Shown one piece after another: positions 15,435-21,348 of a stretch of 42,277 nucleotides of DNA. Both the position numbers and the translations under genes were made by a program. Every line of letters starts with the position of its first letter. The first letter of the stretch is position 1. Source of the stretch: CAYWTS01 sp964461265 (GTDB taxonomy: Bacteria > Bacteroidota > Ignavibacteria > Tepidaquicellales > OLB5); contig CAYWTS010000018.1 of NCBI GenBank assembly GCA_964461265.1, positions 1-42,277 of the forward strand, given 5' to 3'. Under the pieces are notes generated by a model. The model saw only the letters and a list, made by a program, of their open reading frames with translations. It had not been told where the DNA came from and searched no databases.

Positions 15435-15614
15435 TTACTTTCTGGGTATGAAAATAGATTTGCCGTCATAAAAACCGCAGCTCGGACATACCCTGTGAGT
15501 AAGCTTGGTCTCGCCGCAATTCGGACATACCATAGTTGAGGGAGCTGCAGCTTTATAATGAGTTCTGCGTTTCCTTCCTCGTGTTTTTGAATGTTTTCGT
15601 TTTGGATTTGGCAT
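15435..15614 (-). CDS. rpmF: 50S ribosomal protein L32
   Basis: A 59-residue protein, short enough to be missed by a length filter. It reads MPNPKRKHSKTRGRKRRTHY, then two zinc-binding pairs (CPNCGETKLTHRVCPSCGFY: C30, C33, C43, C46) and ends KSIFIPRK. The basic N-terminus and the four-cysteine ribbon identify bacterial L32. It lies between the yceD/DUF177 gene (10 bases upstream) and plsX (18 bases downstream), the classic arrangement linking ribosome assembly with lipid synthesis. Confidence 0.95.
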   Translation of the reverse strand: MPNPKRKHSKTRGRKRRTHYKAAAPSTMVCPNCGETKLTHRVCPSCGFYDGKSIFIPRK

Positions 15615-15624
15615 AATGTATAAA

Positions 15625-16101
15625 TTAATTTAAACTCTCTGTATTCTGCTTAATAAATTTTTTCCAGTATTCTTCGCTTTTTCCGCACCACGAACATGAA
15701 CCGTCTGCTTTTTCAGGCGGCAGTTTTTTCATGGGTATCGAAAGCAATACAAAATCTTTTATGTCTTTTGTAATATCAATCGTCTTCAAATGCGGACTGA
15801 ATGTTCGTATAGTATCATCTTCATAACCTTGTTCCCTTTCGTGTTTCTGGACGAACACAAGCTCAAACTCCTTCCGGAACGGAAATTCATAAATTTCCAT
15901 ACATCGGTCGCATTCAAGGAGATACGTACCTTCAAGCGTTAATTTCATATCAAGCTGGTTCAGCGTTTTGTAGAAATTTGCCTTGATTAAAAGGTTATCT
16001 TTTAATAAACCCTTATTCAGCCCTATTTCATTTCCGTTTGCATATATTTCAAGCTTATGTTCACCTTCGGTTATTGACCCGATATTGAATTTTATAGCCA
16101 T
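15625..16101 (-). CDS. YceD family (DUF177) protein
   Basis: A 158-residue protein of the DUF177/YceD family, almost always encoded just upstream of rpmF and linked to 23S rRNA or L32 processing. The typical metal-binding pair C-x2-C is seen in LECDRCMEIYEFPFRKEFEL, with a second SCSWCGKSEEYW near the end. The N-terminal half is a beta-rich region (IKFNIGSITEGEHKLEI). It is first gene of the yceD-rpmF-plsX-fabH operon. A TATATTTG -7 box lies 56 bases upstream of the ATG. Confidence 0.85.
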   Translation of the reverse strand: MAIKFNIGSITEGEHKLEIYANGNEIGLNKGLLKDNLLIKANFYKTLNQLDMKLTLEGTYLLECDRCMEIYEFPFRKEFELVFVQKHEREQGYEDDTIRTFSPHLKTIDITKDIKDFVLLSIPMKKLPPEKADGSCSWCGKSEEYWKKFIKQNTESLN

Positions 16102-16157
16102 TTTTAGGGAAGAACAATAAATTTGCAGTTTAAACTGCTAAAATTAATATTGAATTG

Positions 16158-16165
16158 CAAATATA
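16158..16165 (-). promoter_or_regulatory. -7 box for the yceD-rpmF-plsX-fabH operon
   Basis: The minus strand reads TATATTTG, an exact TAnnTTTG match, 56 bases before the ATG. No TTTG is seen at the -33 position. It is the only such match before this operon. Confidence 0.5.
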
Positions 16166-16319
16166 AAAAAATTCTTTGAAGGATAGTAGGGATGAAAATA
16201 TGACAAATTTAATAAAATTCAAAAAAAGTATAATATTAAAAAAACTTGTGTCTACAATAACAAATAAAAAATCTAAATTAAAAAAGTAATATTAAAATAA
16301 ATTTTAATTTAACACTCAT

Positions 16320-16517
16320 ATGCCAACAATAAAAATACCCCGTAAAAGAGTTCTGTCTATTAATAAAGACACTGCTATAATTGATATACCTGAAAATGTA
16401 ATTACTAAAAAAAGGAAAATTGATTATGGCAAGATTCTAAAGGCAAAAGGTTTATTAAAAAATAAGAAAATAGGCCCCATTAAGTATCAAAGAAAAATAC
16501 AAAGAGAATGGGATTAA
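16320..16517 (+). CDS. Small orphan antitoxin-like protein
   Basis: A 65-residue basic protein. Residues 1-30 (IKIPRKRVLSINKDTAIIDIPENV) look like a short beta-rich N-terminus. The end YGKILKAKGLLKNKKIGPIKYQRKIQREWD resembles the toxin-binding tail of small VapB-like antitoxins that precede PIN toxins. No toxin gene follows: an intrinsic terminator begins 49 bases after the stop. It may be a solitary remnant of a toxin-antitoxin pair. It lies in the accessory patch next to hicBA genes. The family call rests on recall of similar tails and is tentative. Confidence 0.5.
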   Translation: MPTIKIPRKRVLSINKDTAIIDIPENVITKKRKIDYGKILKAKGLLKNKKIGPIKYQRKIQREWD

Positions 16518-16565
16518 ATTATTTTAAATAGAAAAGTTTAAAAAAATTAAATATTAAAGAATTTT

Positions 16566-16592
16566 AACCCGCTTAGAACGGGTTTTTTGTTA
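16566..16592 (+). terminator. Intrinsic terminator after the small antitoxin-like gene
   Basis: AACCCG (16566-16571), loop of 7, CGGGTT (16579-16584), then a T-rich run. It can end the rightward transcript and also overlaps the 3' end of the leftward hicA. A near-copy lies at 17099-17122. Confidence 0.75.
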
Positions 16593-16805
16593 AGATAAGT
16601 TCTTTTAATTGTTCAACAGTCATTCCAGCTTTTTTAAGGATATTATTCAGTGTACCCTTTCTAAGCTCTTTATGGTTAGGAACAATTATTGATTTTTTTC
16701 GGATAGATTATGTAAAAAGATGTGGCTTCCTCTCTGGTGTTCAATGTAATAACCGATACGGCGAAGTGCTTTTATAACTTCCTTTCCTGAAAATGTTTTA
16801 CTCAA
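16573..16805 (-). pseudogene. hicA: HicA mRNA interferase, frame broken at a run of seven A
   Basis: Starting at a TTG that overlaps the hicB stop (TTGA), the frame reads SKTFSGKEVIKALRRIGYYI and then EHQRGSHIFLHN, with the family's G-S-H motif carrying the catalytic histidine. It stops soon after. One base back, the same strand continues with SIIVPNHKELRKGTLNNILK and KAGMTVEQLKELI, the normal HicA C-terminal half. The break is at A7 (plus-strand T7 at 16693-16699). A one-base deletion, an assembly error or a -1 programmed slip at A-AAA-AAT would all explain it. The combined length, about 77 residues, fits HicA. The partner hicB is upstream. Confidence 0.75.
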
Positions 16806-17017
16806 ACTGCAACTTCTATCTCTTTGATTTTTATTTCAGGTTTGGGGTATATCTGGTTTAACTTTTCAAGTCCTTCGAGGCAGCATTGAATAGCTTCTTT
16901 TGCGTTTGAGATGGCTTCTTCTTCAGTTTCACCTTGGGTAAAACAGCCATCGAGAGCAGGAACAGTGACGTTATAGCCGCCTTCTTCTGCTTTTTCTAAT
17001 ACTATATTGAATTTCAT
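16802..17017 (-). CDS. hicB: HicB antitoxin
   Basis: A 71-residue UPF0150/HicB protein: FNIVLEKAEEGGYNVTVPAL, then DGCFTQGETEEEAISNAKEA and IQCCLEGLEKLN. This is the partial RNase-H-like fold that blocks HicA. No C-terminal DNA-binding domain is apparent. It is only distantly similar to the two other hicB copies just upstream. The stop overlaps the TTG of hicA by 4 bases. Because the hicA frame is broken, the antitoxin may now stand alone. Confidence 0.85.
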   Translation of the reverse strand: MKFNIVLEKAEEGGYNVTVPALDGCFTQGETEEEAISNAKEAIQCCLEGLEKLNQIYPKPEIKIKEIEVAV

Positions 17018-17058
17018 TACTATGATTTTATTCTAATATACTAAATTTGAATCTGTAA

Positions 17059-17268
17059 TTAAATGAAACATTTTAAAATAAAACAAATATTATGACTTAA
17101 CCCGCTTCTTAGCGGGTTTTTGTTGAATATAAGCAAATATAGGTTTTCTTTTGCTTCTTCAAGAGTTTCGCCCTGTGTATTTACACCCTGGATTTCTACG
17201 ATATAAGCAATATACCCGCCTTCTTCGGCTTCTTCAAATACTGCTGTAAGATTTAGTTTTGCTTCCAT
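17059..17268 (-). pseudogene. hicB: Truncated HicB antitoxin copy
   Basis: The first 43 residues match the intact hicB at 17740-17970 with one change (VEIQGVNTQ against VEIPGVNTQ). Homology ends abruptly at KENL (17140). The frame then runs through unrelated sequence, including a terminator hairpin, to a chance stop. The lost part is the C-terminal half of hicB plus all of hicA. It probably arose by deletion after tandem duplication of a hairpin-hicA-hicB unit. Confidence 0.8.
17099..17122 (+). terminator. Terminator-like hairpin inside the hicB remnant
   Basis: AACCCGCT (17099-17106), loop TCTT, AGCGGGTT (17111-17118) followed by TTT. It is an 8-bp perfect stem. Sequence around it (TTAACCCGCTT..CGGGTTTTTGTT..ATAAG) is shared with the terminator at 16566-16592, marking the 3' border of a duplicated hicBA unit. 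Confidence 0.65.
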
Positions 17269-17285
17269 AATTCTTGTAATTTATA

Positions 17286-17330
17286 CAAAGCTATTAAACA
17301 ATTATATAAAAATACTGTCAGTGTATTTTT
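17286..17330 (-). promoter_or_regulatory. Promoter and operator-like palindrome of the truncated hicB
   Basis: The minus strand carries TAGCTTTG (plus 17286-17293), a TAnnTTTG -7 box 17 bases before the ATG. At 17308-17330 lies AAAAATAC-N7-GTATTTTT, an 8-bp inverted repeat that would cover the -33 region. HicB proteins commonly repress their own operon, so this is a plausible operator (inference). The same pair of sites is kept in copy B. Confidence 0.5.
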
Positions 17331-17333
17331 TAT

Positions 17334-17402
17334 TCGTTCTACGACTCAAAGTCGAAGGACGAGTATTATGACTGCTGATTGGATTCCTGCTTTCACAGGA
17401 AT
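17334..17402. repeat. Two REP-like hairpins, copy A
   Basis: Hairpin 1: 13-base arms at 17334-17346 and 17350-17362 around a CAA loop, with one G:T pair and one mismatch. Hairpin 2: ATTCCTG (17383-17389), loop CTTTCA, CAGGAAT (17396-17402), inside a GGATTCC..GGAATGACA frame like dispersed REP/dRS3-type repeats in many bacteria. Confidence 0.7.
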
Positions 17403-17492
17403 GACAAAATAGGTGTATTAGTGTTAATTAGTGAAATTCGTATAGCAAAATTTTTTTTGGTATTTGGAATTTGAACTTACTTTTGACGTTAG

Positions 17493-17521
17493 CCACTGGC
17501 GATAGCCACCACTTTCGTGGC
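17493..17521. repeat. Further small inverted repeats in the hicBA spacer
   Basis: TGGC-GATA-GCCA (17497-17508) overlaps GCCAC-N7-GTGGC (17505-17521). The two are mutually exclusive hairpins. With the flanking REP-like elements they fill most of the gene-free stretch between 17269 and 17557. No open frame of note is seen there. Confidence 0.45.
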
Positions 17522-17557
17522 ACTTGTGTGGGAAATTTGGATTTTGAGATTTTAAAA

Positions 17558-17743
17558 TTAAAAGGTGGGTATTTCGAGGTCCTTACAGATTTTTTTACAG
17601 AGTTGATTCTTGATTTCTTTGTGTCTTGGGATTGAAGTGATTTTATTTCTTAATTTGTTTATATACAATGTATGTTTGGCACCTTCTCTTAAAAAATGAC
17701 ACCCATTCTTTTCTAAATGACGAATTAAATCTAATCTTTTCAC
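17558..17743 (-). CDS. hicA: HicA mRNA interferase (intact copy)
   Basis: A 61-residue double-stranded-RNA-binding-fold toxin that cleaves mRNA. It reads KRLDLIRHLEKNGCHFLREG, then AKHTLYINKLRNKITSIPRH with the catalytic histidine in KHTLY, and KEIKNQLCKKICKDLEIP. Length is normal. The ATG overlaps the hicB stop by 4 bases (ATGA), so antitoxin is made first. It is only distantly similar to the frameshifted HicA at 16573-16805, so the two pairs belong to different HicBA subtypes. Confidence 0.88.
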   Translation of the reverse strand: MKRLDLIRHLEKNGCHFLREGAKHTLYINKLRNKITSIPRHKEIKNQLCKKICKDLEIPTF

Positions 17744-17970
17744 GAAACAAGTCTAACTTTTTCTCTAATAATATTTTTATTGCTAAAGCTTTTTTCAGAA
17801 ATTTCTCTATAAGCTTCAGTAACCAGTTCCAAAGCTTCCTTCAGGTTTTCTTTTGCTTCTTCAAGTGTTTCGCCCTGTGTATTTACTCCGGGGATTTCTA
17901 CGATATAAGCAATATACCCGCCTTCTTCGGCTTCTTCAAATACTGCTGTAAGATTTAGTTTTGCTTCCAT
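17740..17970 (-). CDS. hicB: HicB antitoxin (intact copy)
   Basis: A 76-residue HicB/UPF0150 protein: KLNLTAVFEEAEEGGYIAYI, VEIPGVNTQGETLEEAKENL, KEALELVTEAYREISEKSF. It pairs with the intact hicA downstream. The C-terminal 20 residues are basic and could bind DNA or HicA. The promoter (TAGCTTTG) and palindrome upstream suggest autoregulation. It is the parent or sister of the truncated copy at 17059-17268. Confidence 0.88.
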   Translation of the reverse strand: MEAKLNLTAVFEEAEEGGYIAYIVEIPGVNTQGETLEEAKENLKEALELVTEAYREISEKSFSNKNIIREKVRLVS

Positions 17971-17987
17971 AATTCTTGTAATTTATA

Positions 17988-18032
17988 CAAAGCTATTAAA
18001 GAATTATATAAAAATACAGTCAGTGTATTTTT
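17988..18032 (-). promoter_or_regulatory. Promoter and operator-like palindrome of intact hicBA
   Basis: TAGCTTTG on the minus strand (plus 17988-17995) sits 17 bases before the hicB ATG. The inverted repeat AAAAATACA-N5-TGTATTTTT at 18010-18032 has 9-base arms, one base pair longer than in copy A. Position over the -33 region suits a HicB operator (inference). Confidence 0.5.
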
Positions 18033-18035
18033 TAT

Positions 18036-18105
18036 TCGCTCTACGACTCAAAGTCGAAGGACGAATTGTCTATGAGCTGATTGGATTCCGTGTCAAGCAC
18101 GGAAT
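18036..18105. repeat. Two REP-like hairpins, copy B
   Basis: Hairpin 1 (18036-18064) matches copy A but has C for T at 18040, turning the G:T pair into G:C. Hairpin 2: ATTCCGTG (18085-18092), loop TCAAG, CACGGAAT (18098-18105). Its stem differs from copy A on both arms yet still pairs. Confidence 0.7.
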
Positions 18106-18128
18106 GACAAAACGGGAGAATTCGCGGT

Positions 18129-18187
18129 AATTCGTGTTAATTAGCGTGCTAAAGGTTTTAATTCGTGTTAATTAGTGTAATTAGTGA
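18129..18187. repeat. AATTCGTGTTAATTAG repeats upstream of the hicBA region
   Basis: AATTCGTGTTAATTAG occurs at 18129-18144 and 18160-18175, followed by TGTAATTAGTG. A shorter relative, TGTTAATTAGTGAAATTCG, is at 17422-17440 after copy A. They lie between hicBA and the rlmD stop. Confidence 0.6.
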
Positions 18188-18191
18188 CAGT

Positions 18192-19610
18192 TTATTTTAT
18201 ATCCAGCCTAACAACATTCTCAATATGAAACGTATGCGGGAACATATCAATAGGTTGAATATTTGTAATATTATATTTTGATGAGAGCAGCTTTATATCT
18301 CTTGCCTGTGTTGTGGGATTGCATGAGATATAAATAATTTTTGGTGCTTCATATTCCAGCAGATATTCTGCGGCTTTGGGGTGGATACCGCTGCGGGGCG
18401 GGTCAAGTATTATTACGTCAAAATTTTCATCCTTTTTTTCTGCTAAATTTTTCAAATAATCTTTTACGTCGTAAGCAATAAAGCTGCAATTGGTAACTTT
18501 GTTAATTTCAGTATTTTCATTTGCGAGGTCAATTGACTCCTTAAATAATTCAACACATGTAACTTTATTCACAAGTTTTGATATATATATCGCTATTGTT
18601 CCGCATCCGCAGTATAAATCAAGTACATTTTCATTCCCGTTGAATTCAGCAAATTCAGATGCTGTCTTGAAAAGCTTTTCGGCTTGTTTAGTATTTGTCT
18701 GGAAGAAAGTAAAAGGAGATATTTTAAATGTATATTCGTTTAGTTTTTCGTTTATATAACCGTCACCCCATAATACCTCATATCTATCTGCCTGTGCAAC
18801 TTGCGCCCGGCGTGCTGATATGCCATGTATAAATGTTGATATTTCGGGATGTGTGTTTTTTAAATTTATTGAGTATTTATTAATTAAATCTTCATTTTCA
18901 TTAAATGTTATCAGTATAACCATTAAACCTTTAGTATTCTTTGATTGTCTTATTATTAAATAACGTAAATATCCTTCGTTCTTTTTAACAGAGTAAATTG
19001 AAGTATTTCGGGATTTAAAAAATTCTTTTGTGAAATTTAATATATTGTTTGATGTATCTGACTGGAGGTGACATTGATTAATATCTACCACCTTATCAGC
19101 AAAACCGGGTTTATGAAAACCCAGTGCAAAGTTTTTTTCCTCTTCGGATAATGTAACATCTCCTTCGGTTAGCCACCTGTTATTTGAAAAAGAAAACTCC
19201 AGTTTATTCCTGTAGTTATAAATCTCGTCTGTGCTTATACAATCGGGAACACTTATATTAATAAATCCGCCAATTCTTTCAAATGCACTAATTACATTCG
19301 CTCTTTTTAATTCAAGCTGTTTTTCATAAACAAAATTCTGTAATTTACATCCGTTACATACTCCAAAATGAAAGCATAAGGGATTTATACGGTTAACGGA
19401 TGGTTTAACAAGTTCAATTATCTTTGCATCTGCATAATTTCTTTTAACTTTGGTAATAATTGCCTTAATACAATCTCCAGTAACAGAACCATCGCAGAAA
19501 ATCACAAAATCTGTGTTTTTGTTTGTTTTGATCTTCGATATTCCTTTGCCTTCAAAGCTTATGCCTGCTATTTTAAGTTCCATTATGTCATTTATTTTAG
19601 GAATTTCCAT
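18192..19610 (-). CDS. rlmD: 23S rRNA (uracil-5-)-methyltransferase, RlmD/RumA type
   Basis: A 472-residue TrmA/RumA-family enzyme that methylates uracil C5 in 23S rRNA. N-terminal TRAM-like domain about 6-65 (LKIAGISFEGKGISKI). Iron-sulfur cysteines C79, C85 and C88 in CFHFGVCNGCKLQ, and a fourth in DINQCHLQS. SAM-binding NVLDLYCGCGTIAIYIS. DPPRSGIHPKA and catalytic C430 in IYISCNPTTQARDI. The exact target uridine (1939 or 747) cannot be read from sequence; paralogues RlmCD differ. The first ATG is used; a second lies 9 codons in. Confidence 0.85.
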   Translation of the reverse strand: MEIPKINDIMELKIAGISFEGKGISKIKTNKNTDFVIFCDGSVTGDCIKAIITKVKRNYADAKIIELVKPSVNRINPLCFHFGVCNGCKLQNFVYEKQLELKRANVISAFERIGGFINISVPDCISTDEIYNYRNKLEFSFSNNRWLTEGDVTLSEEEKNFALGFHKPGFADKVVDINQCHLQSDTSNNILNFTKEFFKSRNTSIYSVKKNEGYLRYLIIRQSKNTKGLMVILITFNENEDLINKYSINLKNTHPEISTFIHGISARRAQVAQADRYEVLWGDGYINEKLNEYTFKISPFTFFQTNTKQAEKLFKTASEFAEFNGNENVLDLYCGCGTIAIYISKLVNKVTCVELFKESIDLANENTEINKVTNCSFIAYDVKDYLKNLAEKKDENFDVIILDPPRSGIHPKAAEYLLEYEAPKIIYISCNPTTQARDIKLLSSKYNITNIQPIDMFPHTFHIENVVRLDIK

Positions 19611-19728
19611 TAAATCTTAATATGCTTATTTTGTGTAAGTTATTGTTAAAAGAAAGTTAATTATTGCAATTTTAATTAAATGGTTAATTTAGTATAATTC
19701 AATATTAAAATTATTTAACACAGATTCG

Positions 19729-20700
19729 ATGAAGAAACACAAAATACTATCAGATGCAAAAAAGGTTATTCAAACCGAGCGTAAGGCAATTGCTGCATTG
19801 GAGAAGAAACTTGATGAGTCGCTTGTCAGAGCTGTTGAGATGATATATAAATGCAAAGGACGCGTTGTTGTTACGGGAATTGGCAAGTCGGGTATTATAG
19901 CTCAGAAAATTGTTGCAACGCTTAATTCTACAGGAACACCCTCACTGTTTTTGCATTCAGCCGATTCTGTCCACGGTGACCTTGGCATGATAAAAGAAGG
20001 TGATGTTGTAATCTGTGTGTCTAAATCAGGTGATAACGAAGAACTTATAAAACTTTTAAAAGTACTTAAGAATTTTAATATCAGCGTAATATCAATTACA
20101 GGTGATGTCGATTCACAGCTTAACGGCTACTCTGATGTTGTTCTGGATGCTTCGGTTGATAAAGAAGCCTGTCCGTATAATCTTGCCCCTACAAGTTCTA
20201 CCACTGCCTCACTCGTTCTCGGAGATGCACTGGCAATTACCTTACTTAAGCTGAAAGATTTTACAAAAGAAGAATTTGCAATGCTTCATCCCGGCGGTGT
20301 ACTTGGCAAGAAACTGCTTTTAAGAGTAAATGACCTTATGGTTACGGGTAAAAATGTTCCCGTTGTTTATGAAAATACTTCATTTAAAGATCTTGTTTTT
20401 GAAATCACATCAAAACGGCTGGGATGCACATGTGTAATAGACAAGCATAAAAAGCTGAAGGGTATTATTACCGATGGCGATATTAGACGGCTGCTTCAAA
20501 ATCATGATAATATATCACAGATAAAAGCAAAAGACTTTATGAACGATAATCCAAAAATTATTAACGAGAGAATGCTCGGTGAAACAGCACTGGAGCTGAT
20601 GGAAAAATATTCGATCACACAATTGGTTATTGTTGATAAAAAGAAAAAGCCTGTTGGAATTGTTCATATGCATGACCTTGTAAAAGCAGGTTTAGGCTGA
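19729..20700 (+). CDS. kdsD: D-arabinose 5-phosphate isomerase
   Basis: A 323-residue enzyme converting ribulose 5-phosphate to arabinose 5-phosphate, the precursor of Kdo in LPS. SIS domain about 35-175: VVTGIGKSGIIAQKIVATLN, SADSVHGDLGMI, VSKSGDNEELIKLL, and APTSSTTASLVLGDALA. Two CBS domains follow: DLMVTGKNVPVV..ITDGDIRRLL at about 204-265 and DFMNDNPKIINE..VGIVHMHDLVKAG at about 268-322. It heads a run with lptC and an OstA-like gene, as is usual for KdsD. ATG start; no strong promoter box was seen in the 118-base divergent spacer. Confidence 0.95.
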   Translation: MKKHKILSDAKKVIQTERKAIAALEKKLDESLVRAVEMIYKCKGRVVVTGIGKSGIIAQKIVATLNSTGTPSLFLHSADSVHGDLGMIKEGDVVICVSKSGDNEELIKLLKVLKNFNISVISITGDVDSQLNGYSDVVLDASVDKEACPYNLAPTSSTTASLVLGDALAITLLKLKDFTKEEFAMLHPGGVLGKKLLLRVNDLMVTGKNVPVVYENTSFKDLVFEITSKRLGCTCVIDKHKKLKGIITDGDIRRLLQNHDNISQIKAKDFMNDNPKIINERMLGETALELMEKYSITQLVIVDKKKKPVGIVHMHDLVKAGLG

Positions 20701-20775
20701 TAAAAAAAAACTTTAAAACAATTTCCAGCTCTCTCCGTAATAGGGTTTTTAGGGAGGAGTTTAAGCAAACTTTCA

Positions 20776-21348
20776 ATTTTTAAATACATATTTAATAAAT
20801 CTAAAATATCTGAACTAACCACCCGATTTTTTATCTTCCCGGCATTTCTTTTATTTTTTTTATACTCATGCAGCAGTGACAAAATTGAACTGACTAAAAC
20901 AAATATCTCACAAACAGACAGTATAGCAGGCCAGGAGAGTTATCATTCTACTGTTACTTTTTCAGATTCAGGAAAAGTTAAAGCTGTATTAAAAGCTGGA
21001 AGGATACGGGTATTTTCAAAATTCAATTATACACTAATTGATAGCGGAGCTGTTGTTGATTTCTATAAAGCCGGCGTATATAATTCCACTTTATCAGGTA
21101 AGAGGGGTAAGGTTTATGATGTTACAAAAGATGTGGAAGTTTATGACAGTGTAAAACTTGTATCATCAGACGGTTCAATCTTAACTACACAAAAGCTTTA
21201 TTGGGTAAATAACACGAGGAAGATTAAAACTGATGAATTTGTTCATATCCGGACCAAAACCGATGATATCAGAGGCTACGGTTTAGAAGCTGATGAGAAT
21301 TTAAAAAATTATGTAATTTATAAAGTTAGCGGTGAAGTACAAAAATAA
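20776..21348 (+). CDS. lptC: LptC-like LPS export lipoprotein, start codon uncertain
   Basis: The frame is open from just after the kdsD stop to 21348. It reads a hydrophobic signal TRFFIFPAFLLFFLYSCSSD with a lipobox (LYSC), then the LptC-type beta region: STVTFSDSGKVKAVLKAGR, SGAVVDFYKAGVY, VYDSVKLVSSDGSILTTQKL, and IRGYGLEADENLKNYVIY. This fits LptC, the periplasmic bridge between LptBFG and LptA. No ATG, GTG or TTG precedes the lipobox. The first GTG, at 21133, would remove most of the protein. A strong SD-like AGGGAGGAG is at 20751-20759; ATT at 20776 is offered as a placeholder start, giving about 190 residues, the family norm. A sequence error is the other explanation. Confidence 0.75.
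   Translation: MFKYIFNKSKISELTTRFFIFPAFLLFFLYSCSSDKIELTKTNISQTDSIAGQESYHSTVTFSDSGKVKAVLKAGRIRVFSKFNYTLIDSGAVVDFYKAGVYNSTLSGKRGKVYDVTKDVEVYDSVKLVSSDGSILTTQKLYWVNNTRKIKTDEFVHIRTKTDDIRGYGLEADENLKNYVIYKVSGEVQK

Larger units (their letters stand above)
17141..17412. repeat. Direct repeat, copy A (~270 bp, partner 702 bp away)
   Basis: Collinear with 17843-18112 at a constant offset of 702 bases up to the last hairpin. It covers the 5' half of hicB, its promoter and operator-like palindrome, and two hairpins. Differences are scattered single-base changes, apart from more diverged stretches at 17361-17373 and in the last hairpin. Confidence 0.85.
17843..18112. repeat. Direct repeat, copy B
   Basis: Second copy of the segment described at 17141-17412. 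Unlike copy A, it is joined to a full hicB and hicA, so it represents the complete unit. Confidence 0.85.

Noticed and set aside
16566..18187. Possible CRISPR array from multiple short repeats
   Set aside because: Repeats are hairpins and duplicated hicB sequence, irregularly spaced, with no cas genes.
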